From Micromonospora sp. C31 (GTDB lineage Bacteria; Actinomycetota; Actinomycetes; Mycobacteriales; Micromonosporaceae): 64,000 bases of DNA. Positions 19,004 to 26,990 of this stretch are shown in pieces (the stretch's first letter is position 1; every line of letters begins with the position of its first letter). Made by a program: the position numbers and the translations under genes. Location of the stretch: positions 124,001 to 188,000 of the forward strand of contig NZ_JAGPXN010000009.1 of assembly GCF_018070575.1 (NCBI RefSeq), given 5' to 3'. The notes under the pieces were generated by a model that was given only the letters and a program-made list of their open reading frames with translations, was not told where the DNA came from and did not search any database.

Positions 19004-20353
19004 ATGTCGTCCAGACCACCCCACGTCCTGATCATCGGCGCCGGCACCGGCGGGCTGTGCCTGGCGCACGGCCTGCGCCGGGCCGGGATCAGCGTCGCCG
19101 TCTACGAGCGTTACCGCACCCGCGGCGAGGGGCTGCTCGGCTACCGGGTCGGCATCGGACCGACCGGCAGCCGCGCCCTGCGCGAATGCCTGCCACCCGC
19201 CCTGTTCGACGTCTACCTCGCCACCTGTGCCCGCTCCCCCCGCTACTTCAACGTCATCACCCAGGGGATGCGGCGTACCGCCTCGTTCACGCTCCGGCCG
19301 GACACCGACCCGGTGGACACCGAACGGTCCGTGGCCCGGATGACCCTGCGCCAGGTCCTGCTCACCGGCATGGAGGACGTGGTCCACTTCGACAAGACCT
19401 TCACCCGGTACGACCAACGCGACGACGGCACCGTGACCGCGCACTTCGCCGACGGCAGCACCGCCACCGGCGACCTGCTGGTCGCCGCGGACGGCACGCA
19501 CTCGGCGGTGCGCCGCCAGTACCTGCCGCACGCGGTCACCCGCGACGCCGGCACCATCAACATCGCCACCCGGATCCCCCTGACCCCGCACACCCGCGAG
19601 CTGCTGCCGCAGCGGATCGCGCAGGGCATCTCGCTGATCTTCGGCACCGGCGGGATGATGGGCGTACTGCACGTGATGGAGTTCAAGTGGGACCGCGACG
19701 GGTCACTCAAACCCGGCGTGGACCCCACCGACGCCGAACTCCTGCGCGGCTGGCCGGGGCTGCGCCACGACAACACCCGCGACAACATCAACCTGGTCGT
19801 CTGGAGCACGGCCCGCCGCTTCCCGGCCGACGTGATGCAGCGGCGCGGCGAGGAGCTGATCCTGCTCGCCCTGCGGCTCACCCGCAACTGGCACCCCCAC
19901 CTGCGCGAGCTGCTCGCCCGCGGCGACCCGGGCAGCGCCCTGCCCATCAAGGTGGCCACCAGCGAACCGGTGCCACCGTGGAAGAGCAGCACCGTCACCC
20001 TGCTCGGCGACGCCATCCACACGATGACCCCGGGACGGGGGGTGGGCGCCAACACGGCCCTGCGCGACGCCGCCCTGCTCTGCCGACAGCTGCGGCAGGC
20101 CGCGACGGGCGACAAGACGCTGCTGCAGGCGGTGGCCGACTACGAGGCCGCGATGGTCCCGTACGGGTTCGCCCGGGTCGCCGACTCGCTCAACCGCAGC
20201 GGCACCAACGGCGACGACCGGATGTACAAGCCCGTCGTCGGGCGGCTCGCGCTGCTCGGCGCGCGGGGCTACTTCGGCGTCACCAGTCGGGTGCCCCGGC
20301 TGGCACGCCGGTTCGTCGACGACTTCTACAGCTACCGGGGCGAGGAGGACTGA
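19004..20353 (+). CDS. FAD-dependent aromatic polyketide monooxygenase
   Basis: A 449-residue flavin hydroxylase of the PHBH/UbiH fold. The N-terminal dinucleotide site is VLIIGAGTGGLCLAHGL, the middle DG motif is LLVAADGTHSAVRRQ, and the GD motif is TLLGDAIHTMTPGRGVGANT. It hydroxylates polyketide rings with NAD(P)H and O2; the equivalent gene in Streptomyces whiE is ORF VIII, also divergent from the main operon. The ATG at 19004 is chosen because longer frames upstream lie inside the cyclase gene. It is the last gene of the cluster, followed by a strong terminator. Confidence 0.92.
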   Translation: MSSRPPHVLIIGAGTGGLCLAHGLRRAGISVAVYERYRTRGEGLLGYRVGIGPTGSRALRECLPPALFDVYLATCARSPRYFNVITQGMRRTASFTLRPDTDPVDTERSVARMTLRQVLLTGMEDVVHFDKTFTRYDQRDDGTVTAHFADGSTATGDLLVAADGTHSAVRRQYLPHAVTRDAGTINIATRIPLTPHTRELLPQRIAQGISLIFGTGGMMGVLHVMEFKWDRDGSLKPGVDPTDAELLRGWPGLRHDNTRDNINLVVWSTARRFPADVMQRRGEELILLALRLTRNWHPHLRELLARGDPGSALPIKVATSEPVPPWKSSTVTLLGDAIHTMTPGRGVGANTALRDAALLCRQLRQAATGDKTLLQAVADYEAAMVPYGFARVADSLNRSGTNGDDRMYKPVVGRLALLGARGYFGVTSRVPRLARRFVDDFYSYRGEED

Positions 20354-20365
20354 CCGTCCGACGGG

Positions 20366-20396
20366 GACCCCGGCACCGCTCACGGGTGCCGGGGTC
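20366..20396 (+). terminator. Hairpin terminator after the monooxygenase
   Basis: A perfect 12-bp stem (GACCCCGGCACC with its complement) and a 7-base loop starts 12 bases after the monooxygenase stop, followed by CTTCG. This is typical of rho-independent termination in G+C-rich actinomycetes and marks the right end of the PKS cluster. Confidence 0.8.
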
Positions 20397-20647
20397 TTCG
20401 CGTACCCGCCTCGCCGGATTCCGGGACGACCACCCCCCGCCGTCGCCGACTGCGACGCCACCCGACGCGCACGGGCTCGCGGACACACGACAGCAACCCT
20501 GAGTCGCCCGCCGGACACCCCAGGTGCAACCCCCTCGTGCCGGTACGGCGGGCAGCCGGTCCTGCCTGTCGGCGCCATCGGGCGTGTGCGAAGCTGCGGC
20601 GAGTTTTTCTCGCGGGTTTCCGCACTTGAACGATAGGGAGGTTTGCC

Positions 20648-21682
20648 GTGGCGTGGTCCTTCGGGCACTGGCTGATACTGATCGTGGCTCTGGTGGTGGG
20701 TGTGGCGGGCGGTTGGTTCCTGCGCGACCGGCGGGACACCGCATCCGCCACGCACCGCTCGCCCAGCGTGGACGGTGACCCGGTCGCCGGCATGACCGCC
20801 GTGGTGGTCGATCCGCCGCCCGTCGCCACCCTGGACGAGGCGCGGCCGGAGGCGACCGTGGACCGCACGCCGGACGCCGTCGCCGACGGCGTCCCCGCAC
20901 CGGCCGGGGCCGACGCCCCGACCGACGCCGCCCCGTCGGCCACGGTCGTCGCGGCCGACGCCCCCCGGGCCGACGACGTCGACCCGGCCGAGATCGCGCT
21001 GACCGGTGACCCGGTGCCGGCGCCCGAGACCGACCCCGCACCGGCCGGCACCGCCACCGACGCCCGGCCGGAACACGAGACCGTGCTGCCGGCGGCGGCC
21101 GAGGTGACCGGCCCCGTCGACGGCCGGCCGGCACACGAGCCCGCCGACCCGCAGCACCTCCCCACCGGCGCGGCGGAGCCCGCCCCGGCCGCCGTCACCC
21201 CGGCGCCGGCGAGCCCGACCCCGGCCGAGCCGGAAACCGCACCTGTTGCCGTGGCCGCCGCTCCCGCCGAGCCGGAGCCGGCCGTCACCACGGCGGTCGA
21301 ACCGGCCGTGGCCACCGCCACTGTGGATGGCACGGCCACGGCCGCCGACGCGCCGGTCGAGCCGGAGTCGACGCCGGTCGTGCCGGCGCCGCGCGGCGAG
21401 GTGCCCGCACCGGCCGCGACCGACTCCGACGCCCCCGACGACTTCCGCCGGATCCAGGGCGTGGGTCCGAAGATGGCCGCGGCGTTGCAGGCAGCCGGCA
21501 TCCGCACGTACCGGCAGCTCGCGGAGCTGGACGAGACCGCGCTGCGGGAGACGATCCGGGCGGCCGGGCTGCGGGCCGCGCCGAGCCTGGCGACCTGGCC
21601 GCAGCAGGCGAAGGTGCTCGCCGCGGCTCCACAGGAGGCGGTCGCCGCCCTGCCGACCCCGGTGGGCGGCCAGGACGCCTGA
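20648..21682 (+). CDS. Membrane-anchored helix-hairpin-helix protein
   Basis: A 344-residue protein in three parts: an N-terminal membrane helix (LILIVALVVGVAGGWFL, residues about 9-25), a very long Pro/Ala/Glu/Asp-rich linker to about residue 265, and a C-terminal domain with the DNA- or protein-binding helix-hairpin-helix signature IQGVGPKMAAALQAAGI followed by TYRQLAEL. Comparable proteins occur widely in actinomycetes, often unassigned. The GTG at 20648 follows GGGAGG. The domain would be held away from the membrane on a flexible tether on the cytoplasmic side; its ligand is unknown. Linker composition is extreme but the frame is intact. Confidence 0.8.
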   Translation: MAWSFGHWLILIVALVVGVAGGWFLRDRRDTASATHRSPSVDGDPVAGMTAVVVDPPPVATLDEARPEATVDRTPDAVADGVPAPAGADAPTDAAPSATVVAADAPRADDVDPAEIALTGDPVPAPETDPAPAGTATDARPEHETVLPAAAEVTGPVDGRPAHEPADPQHLPTGAAEPAPAAVTPAPASPTPAEPETAPVAVAAAPAEPEPAVTTAVEPAVATATVDGTATAADAPVEPESTPVVPAPRGEVPAPAATDSDAPDDFRRIQGVGPKMAAALQAAGIRTYRQLAELDETALRETIRAAGLRAAPSLATWPQQAKVLAAAPQEAVAALPTPVGGQDA

Positions 21683-21887
21683 CCGGCGTCGCCCCGGCCG
21701 CCACACTCTGTCGACGCCGGTGCGGGGGGCCCGGCGCACCGGGCACCCCCGCACGACCGGACCGCCGTCGCCGACGTCGCAGTGCCCCGTCCAGCGGGCA
21801 CCGCGACGCGGCGGCACCGTTAGCCGTCCATCGCGACTGGGTACAAAGCCCAGCACCTCGAACCACCACACCCTTGCGGAGGCAGCG

Positions 21888-22094
21888 ATGCGTGGCACGT
21901 CGATATTCGGAGTCCTGGTCGTCATCTGGCTGATCATCGGCGCGGTCGCCGCCGGACAACGCGGCTACTACAACAACGAAGACACGAACTGTGCCGAGGC
22001 CGGCACGATCCTGGTGACGATCGTGGCGGGGCCGCTCAACTACATCGGGGCCAACCCGAAGATCGACTGCGAGCTGCCCCAGCCGTCGCAGTAG
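21888..22094 (+). CDS. Small membrane protein, 68 residues
   Basis: The product has an N-terminal hydrophobic segment (SIFGVLVVIWLIIGAVAAG), a polar stretch with one Cys, a second moderately hydrophobic segment (GTILVTIVAGPLNYIG) and a second Cys near the C-terminus. A perfect GGAGG sits six bases before the ATG at 21888. I recognise it only as a conserved-looking actinobacterial small membrane protein; no function can be assigned. A strong hairpin follows at 22110, so it is a single-gene transcript. Confidence 0.75.
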   Translation: MRGTSIFGVLVVIWLIIGAVAAGQRGYYNNEDTNCAEAGTILVTIVAGPLNYIGANPKIDCELPQPSQ

Positions 22095-22109
22095 GAGCCC
22101 CGTCCTGCC

Positions 22110-22136
22110 GGCCCGCGCCCGATCCGGGCGCGGGCC
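22110..22136 (+). terminator. Hairpin terminator
   Basis: A perfect 11-bp G+C stem (GGCCCGCGCCC and complement) with a GATCC loop lies 16 bases after the small membrane protein stop. Confidence 0.75.
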
Positions 22137-22433
22137 GAGTCATGTCCGAAGCACGCTTCCCGGCGCATGGCCCGTCCGGCTTCCGGCGGTCGCCCTTTTT
22201 CCCGGCCTTTCCCCCGCCGGGCCGCTGGGCCCGCCCGGCCCCAGCTCTTTCCCGCGGTCGCCGGGCGGGTCCGGTCGCCGAGGCGGTGGGGCGCACACCG
22301 GGTAGGGCGTCCTAGGAGGCTGGGGTTGTCGGGTGGGGTCCCGGTTCCCCCGTCCCGGCAGTGACGTTTGGCGGCCCGGGCGGCGGGAACCGGCGTTGCG
22401 GCCATCACCGCCGCACGGGACGGGAGCACCGCG

Positions 22434-23393
22434 ATGAGGATCGGCTACAAGCTCGCCGCCGAGGGGTACGGACCGCAGGAGATCATCCGGCAGGCCGTCC
22501 GGGCCGAGCAGGTGGGCTTCGACTTCGTCGAGATGAGCGACCACTTCCACCCGTGGCTCGACACGCAGGGGCACTCGTCGTTCACCTGGAGCGTGCTCGG
22601 GGCGGTCGCGGCGAAGACCGACCGGATCGGCCTGGCCACCGGGGTCACCTGCCCGACCGTCCGGTACCACCCGGCGATCATCGCGCAGGCCGCGGCGACC
22701 ATGGCGCTGATCTCCGACGGCCGGTTCACCCTCGGCGTCGGGGCCGGGGAACGGCTCAACGAGCACGTGGTGGGGCAGGGTTTTCCGAGCGTACGGGGTC
22801 GGCACGAACGGCTCCGCGAGGCGCTGGAGATCATCCGGCTGCTCTGGCAGGGCGGCTACCGGTCGTACGAGGGCAAGCACCTGCAACTGGAGGACGCCCG
22901 GATCTTCGACCTGCCGGAGACCCCGCCCGTGATCGCGGTCGCCGCCAGCGGGCGGTCCTCGGCGACGCTGGCCGCGGAACTCGGCGACGGCCTGTTCGTC
23001 ACCGAACCCGAGGCGTCCATCGTCGAGCACTACCGGCAGGCCGGTGGCGAGGGGCCCCGCTACGCCGAGGTGCCGATGGCCTGGGCCACCGACGACCAGC
23101 AGGCCGTGCGGGCGGTGCTGGAGACCAGCCGGTGGATGGTGACCGGGTGGAAGGTGATGAGCGAGCTCCCGAACCCGGTCAACTTCGACGCCGCCAGCGC
23201 GCACGTCGAGGAACGACACGTCCGGGAGTTGTTCTCCGTCGGGCCGGATCCGGAGGCGCACGTGGCGGCCGTCCGTTCCTACGTCGAGGCCGGCTACGAC
23301 CATGTCGTGCTCCAGAACGCCGGCCCCGACCCGGACGGCTTCCTCGATTTCTTCGCCGACGACCTCGCCGCCCGGCTGCGCGCCCTCGCCTGA
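22434..23393 (+). CDS. F420-dependent LLM-class oxidoreductase, Fgd-like
   Basis: A 319-residue TIM-barrel oxidoreductase of the luciferase-like monooxygenase class. The pattern MRIGYKLAAEGYGPQEIIRQ, EMSDHFHPWLDTQG, RIGLATGVTCPTVRYHPA and GVGAGERLNEHV is that of the F420-dependent glucose-6-phosphate dehydrogenase-like family. Such enzymes pass hydride to or from cofactor F420, which actinomycetes make. The ATG at 22434 gives the family N-terminus; the frame opens earlier but the extra residues are not conserved in style. It stands alone, so its substrate is unknown. Confidence 0.88.
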   Translation: MRIGYKLAAEGYGPQEIIRQAVRAEQVGFDFVEMSDHFHPWLDTQGHSSFTWSVLGAVAAKTDRIGLATGVTCPTVRYHPAIIAQAAATMALISDGRFTLGVGAGERLNEHVVGQGFPSVRGRHERLREALEIIRLLWQGGYRSYEGKHLQLEDARIFDLPETPPVIAVAASGRSSATLAAELGDGLFVTEPEASIVEHYRQAGGEGPRYAEVPMAWATDDQQAVRAVLETSRWMVTGWKVMSELPNPVNFDAASAHVEERHVRELFSVGPDPEAHVAAVRSYVEAGYDHVVLQNAGPDPDGFLDFFADDLAARLRALA

Positions 23394-23420
23394 GCCGTCC
23401 ACGCCGCGGACGCGGCGCGC

Positions 23421-23512
23421 GGGCCGGCCGACGCCCCACGACGCGGACGCGGCGCGGGCCGGCCGAGGCCCCACGACGAACGGGCGCGCGGGCCGGCCGA
23501 GGCCCCACGACG
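23421..23512. repeat. Three tandem GGCCGGCC-containing repeats
   Basis: Three near-identical 23-base copies (starting GGGCCGGCCGA and ending CCCCACGACG) begin at 23421, 23456 and 23490, a period of 34-35 bases. They lie between convergent genes. There is no Cas context, and spacer sequences are themselves similar, so this is a minisatellite. Confidence 0.8.
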
Positions 23513-23606
23513 AACGGGGGCGCAGCCTGCCCGCCCGCCGCGATCGCGCTGATCGACGGGCGGGGCCGGCTGCGCCCCGAGACGGGCGGGCCAACCCGCC
23601 GAGGGA

Positions 23607-25148
23607 TCAGCGGAAGCAGTTCGCCACCGGCACCCGGCTGCCCTCGCAGTTGGTGGGTTCGTTGTCGATGATGTCGGTCTCGTCGTCGACCCTGACCCGG
23701 GCCTTGTCGACGAAGAGGCCGCCCGGCTTCACGGTGGCGACGTTGGCGGCCACCCGGCTGGTGTAGAGGGAGACCTGGCCCAGCGTCGCGAAGACGCCGC
23801 CGCCCATGGACGCCGTGCCGACGGCCCGGTTGCGCTCGACCTCGCTCCGGCGCACCAGCAGGTTCGACTTCTGCGCGTGGATCCCGCCGCCGGAGCCCCA
23901 CGCCGTGTTGCCCGAGACGACGCTGTCGTCGACGGGGATCAGGCCCTGGAAGGTGGAGATGCCGCCGCCGTTGCCCGTGGCGGTGTTGTCGCGCACCTCG
24001 AGGCCGCGCAGGAAGATCAACGCGTCCGAGTTGGCGATGCCGCCGCCGGTTCGGGCGGTGTTGCCCACCACCTTCGTGTCGGCGACCCGGGTACGGGCCG
24101 AGAAGCTGGCGACGCCGCCGCCCTGCGCGGCGTTGTTGCGCGCGAAGGTGCTCGAGTCCACCTCGGCCGCGCCCCGGTAGTTGGCGAGGCCGCCGCCGTA
24201 CGCGACGGCGCTGTTGCCCCGGAACTGCGAGTTCTCCAGGCTGAGCACGCCACCGTTGAGCAGGCCCCCGCCCTTGCCCGCAGTGCCGGCGGCGTGGTTG
24301 TCGACGAACGTGCTCCCGGTGACCACCAGGTGGCCGTCGTTGAATATCCCGCCGCCGCCACCCTCCGCCGAGAGGGAGGTGCTGTCCACGATCGTGGTGC
24401 GCTCGACCACGGCGGACGCGCCGTGCACGACGTGGATGCTGCCGCCCTCGGCGGCGGAGAGGCCGTTGCGGAGCACCACGTCGGACAGCGTCAGCTCCCC
24501 GCCGTCGCGAACGGTGAAGAACCGGAACGCCTCTGCGCGCACGTCGCGCACGATGGTGGCCCCCTCGCCCCGGATGGAGATCGGGTGGTAGATGACGGGC
24601 AGCCCGGCCCGGTCGTGCCGCGGGTCGCGCGGGGGCGCCTCGGCGTCGCCGGGGTTCTCCGCGCTGTCGGCGGCCTCCCGCGCGTCGCGAATCCCGCCGT
24701 CGTAATCGTCGGGCTGCTGGAAGGCATCGGTCAGTTCGTACGTGCACTTCGACGCCAGGCGCAGGTCGGCGCCGCCCTCGGCGTTGGCCCGGACCAGCGC
24801 CGAGATCAGCTTCGCCGGGTCGCACGGCACCGGCACCTCCCGGCGGTGCCCCTGGCCCGAACGTCCGGGGCGATCGTCCGGCCTACCGCCGCGGCGCTCC
24901 TCGCGGGCGTGGTCGCGGTCCTCGACGGCATCGCCGCGGCGGCCCGTACCGGACTGGTCGTCGGCCCGCAGCGCCAACGAAGGCGCGTCCGAGGCGGCGG
25001 GCAGGTCCCGGTCGGCGGCCACGGCGGCGACACCCGTCAGTCCGGCCGCCCCCACCACCAGGCTGCCCGCCACGAGGCCACCGGCCAACTTCCACCGCGA
25101 CCGCCGCCCGGGTGGTGCCGCCCGCCGGCCTCCTTGATATGTCGTCAT
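23607..25148 (-). CDS. Secreted right-handed beta-helix protein
   Basis: A 513-residue exported protein. The N-terminus has an Arg-rich stretch then a hydrophobic helix (LAGGLVAGSLVVGAAGL), a signal peptide or anchor. After a charged linker, residues about 200-490 consist of parallel beta-helix rungs with recurring GGGIxN/GGGLxN turns (for example GGGIFNDG, GGGLLNGG, GGGLANYRG, GGGVASFS, GGGIANSD, GGGISTFQG). Three or more Cys pairs could be disulphides. Such proteins bind or cut extracellular polysaccharide, but I see no clear catalytic residues. The ATG at 25148 (MTTYQGG) follows GGGAAG; an upstream extension of the frame is not protein-like. Confidence 0.85.
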   Translation of the reverse strand: MTTYQGGRRAAPPGRRSRWKLAGGLVAGSLVVGAAGLTGVAAVAADRDLPAASDAPSLALRADDQSGTGRRGDAVEDRDHAREERRGGRPDDRPGRSGQGHRREVPVPCDPAKLISALVRANAEGGADLRLASKCTYELTDAFQQPDDYDGGIRDAREAADSAENPGDAEAPPRDPRHDRAGLPVIYHPISIRGEGATIVRDVRAEAFRFFTVRDGGELTLSDVVLRNGLSAAEGGSIHVVHGASAVVERTTIVDSTSLSAEGGGGGIFNDGHLVVTGSTFVDNHAAGTAGKGGGLLNGGVLSLENSQFRGNSAVAYGGGLANYRGAAEVDSSTFARNNAAQGGGVASFSARTRVADTKVVGNTARTGGGIANSDALIFLRGLEVRDNTATGNGGGISTFQGLIPVDDSVVSGNTAWGSGGGIHAQKSNLLVRRSEVERNRAVGTASMGGGVFATLGQVSLYTSRVAANVATVKPGGLFVDKARVRVDDETDIIDNEPTNCEGSRVPVANCFR

Positions 25149-25349
25149 CAGGCTTCCCTGCCTCTCGCGCGTGCGTGACACGGCCGCGTCGAACGGGACG
25201 CGGGGCGGCTGACGTCGCGGCAACCGCCGAAGGCCACGATACGGACGAGAATCGGGCAAGTCCCCCGAACATGAATAAACGTATCTTTCGCCTTCATGGG
25301 GCGCGAACTGCCGTGCACGGGTGGACCGGCCCCGGGCGGGCACCGTCAG

Positions 25350-25366
25350 CCGCCCGCCCGGGCGGT
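25350..25366. terminator. Weak palindromic hairpin
   Basis: A short self-complementary segment (CCGCCCGGGCGG core) lies just after the stop of the 25381 gene on the minus strand. The stem is short and the loop is tight, so terminator function is only possible. Confidence 0.35.
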
Positions 25367-25380
25367 TGAGCCGAAAGGAC

Positions 25381-25782
25381 TCAGTCGCCGTGGCTCGCAG
25401 CCAACGCTCGGGCCAGGGCGTCGGGTTCGGCGACGGTGACCGTCACCCCGGGGTGCCGGAGCCACCCGCCGGGCAGCAGGGCGGGCACCGGCTCGGCGAA
25501 GCGGAGGCAGAGGCCGCCGGCGGTGCTGCTGGCGAAGGTCACCCCGGCGTCGGCCAGCGAGAGGCGCACGCCGATCCCCCGCCACCAGCGGTACGGCCCG
25601 GTACGGGTGACCCCGACGACGTTGCCCCGGGCGGTGCGCAGCCGCCACGGGCCGAACCGGACCACCAGCTCGACCCCGTCGACGTCGAGCCAGGCCGTCG
25701 CCGGCCGCACCCCGACCAGGGCGAGCGCCGGCCGGAAGGCCGGGTCGAAGCGGAACGCGAACCGGCGGGCCGCACGGGTCAT
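25381..25782 (-). CDS. Conserved-type hypothetical protein, 133 residues
   Basis: The product is rich in beta strands and ends each half with Trp-containing segments (GPWRLRTARGNVVGVTRTG and GPYRWWRGIGVRL). This layout is common among actinobacterial proteins of unknown function that resemble a PH-like barrel. No signal peptide or membrane helix is visible. The ATG at 25782 gives the whole frame. It is transcribed alone towards the beta-helix gene. I do not recognise its function. Confidence 0.7.
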   Translation of the reverse strand: MTRAARRFAFRFDPAFRPALALVGVRPATAWLDVDGVELVVRFGPWRLRTARGNVVGVTRTGPYRWWRGIGVRLSLADAGVTFASSTAGGLCLRFAEPVPALLPGGWLRHPGVTVTVAEPDALARALAASHGD

Positions 25783-26058
25783 CGCGCACCGCCCCGACCG
25801 GCGCGTCGGGTGTCGCCCGGGCGGGCGGGACGGGACGGGGCGGCGGGCCGGGGTCGGGGTCGGGCGGCGGGCCGCCGGGCCGGATCACTCATGGCGCGGG
25901 CGTACCCCGCGCGGGCCGGCCGACACCCCCCGGGCCGGCCGACCCGCGAACCCCGCGCCCCGCCCCGGCGTGCCCCGGCCGGCCGGACGGCCCGCAGCAC
26001 GGTCCGGCGCCCGCCGGCGGACCAGGCTTGCTCCGGCGGCGGGCGCCGGGACGACGTG
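25783..26058. other. Very G+C-rich intergenic stretch
   Basis: No gene is supported here. The sequence is almost entirely G and C with short repeats of GGGCCGGCCGAC (about 25914-25942) like those at 23421. Frames open on both strands only because of base composition. Confidence 0.5.
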
Positions 26059-26098
26059 TCCCCGCGCTCCGCCGGGTGCCGGGTGCGGAGCGCGGGGA
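26059..26098 (-). terminator. Hairpin terminator of the DUF5995 gene
   Basis: A perfect 14-bp stem (TCCCCGCGCTCCGC and complement) with a 12-base loop starts 13 bases after the stop of the minus-strand DUF5995 gene. Confidence 0.75.
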
Positions 26099-26111
26099 CC
26101 CCCCGTCCCGG

Positions 26112-26882
26112 CTACTGCAGGAACGCCCCGAGAGGCGAGAGCAGCAGCCGGCCGAGCGCCGCTGCGGTGTCGTCCAGCCGCGCGCGCTCGCACTCGTGGG
26201 CGGCCGGGTCGTGCCGGCACCGCCAGATCTTCTGCGCGTTGCGCCAGGCGACGTCGCGGGTGTACTCGACCAGCTCCCCCTGGTACCAGTCGTCGATGTC
26301 GCCGTTGAGCATGTCGATGAGCAGCTGCCACCGCTCCAGGTAGCCGCGCCGCAGACCGGGGATCTTGTCCGCGAAGATCTTGTTGATCTCCAGGTAGTCG
26401 CGGTGCTGATCGGTGCCGTCGACCGGCTCCGACTCCAGGCTGTCGAACGTGGTCACCAGCGCGAACGGCAGGTCGAAGTTGATGTGCGCGTTCACCCCGG
26501 CGGCCGCCGACGGCAGCGGGCGGGCGTCCGGGCCACGCATGCGCGCGAACAGGCAGGCCCACGCCTTCGGCGTACCCGGGCTGGAGTCGGTCCACAGCCG
26601 CATCGCGTCGAAGTACCGGGCGGCGAACTCCACGTCCAGCCGGGACAGGAACACCGGGTCGGCGAACCGGTCGTCGTAGAGGCCGTTGAGCACGCTCTCG
26701 GTGATCGTCAGGTACAGCCGGTTGAAGTCGGCCAGCGGGCAGCTCGCCTCCAGCGGAGGCAGCCGGACCAGCAGGTCCTGGAGCTTGGCGAGGTGGTCGA
26801 CGACCGCCGGCACGTCGGCGGGATGGTCGGCGAGCAGGTCGACGACATCCCGATGCACAGGACCCCACACCGGTTGCGTCAT
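26112..26882 (-). CDS. DUF5995-family protein
   Basis: A 256-residue soluble helical protein. Motifs such as DFNRLYLTITESVL, FLSRLDVEFAARYFDA, GVNAHINFDLPFALV and the conserved NAHINFDL block are characteristic of the DUF5995 family found in actinomycetes and some other bacteria. The His/Asp-containing blocks suggest a metal-dependent enzyme, but the reaction is unknown to me. The ATG at 26882 has a perfect GGAGGAG ribosome site. The gene is next to, and in the same direction as, the LAL regulator gene, 108 bases downstream of that gene's stop codon, and ends in its own terminator. Confidence 0.8.
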   Translation of the reverse strand: MTQPVWGPVHRDVVDLLADHPADVPAVVDHLAKLQDLLVRLPPLEASCPLADFNRLYLTITESVLNGLYDDRFADPVFLSRLDVEFAARYFDAMRLWTDSSPGTPKAWACLFARMRGPDARPLPSAAAGVNAHINFDLPFALVTTFDSLESEPVDGTDQHRDYLEINKIFADKIPGLRRGYLERWQLLIDMLNGDIDDWYQGELVEYTRDVAWRNAQKIWRCRHDPAAHECERARLDDTAAALGRLLLSPLGAFLQ

Positions 26883-26990
26883 CTCTCCTCCACAGTGGTT
26901 CGCGGCACCCCCGTGCCGTCGGCGACGCAGCACAGCCTGCCAGCCGGCGGCAGCCGGCCGGATCAGTAGAACGACGTATCCCCGCCGGCG

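Noticed and set aside
23421-23512. Possible CRISPR array
   Set aside because: The units are adjacent with similar spacers of about 11 bases, only three copies, and no cas gene.
25783-26058. Small proteins in the G+C-rich gap
   Set aside because: Frames here are open only because stops are rare in such base composition; codon use and products are not protein-like.
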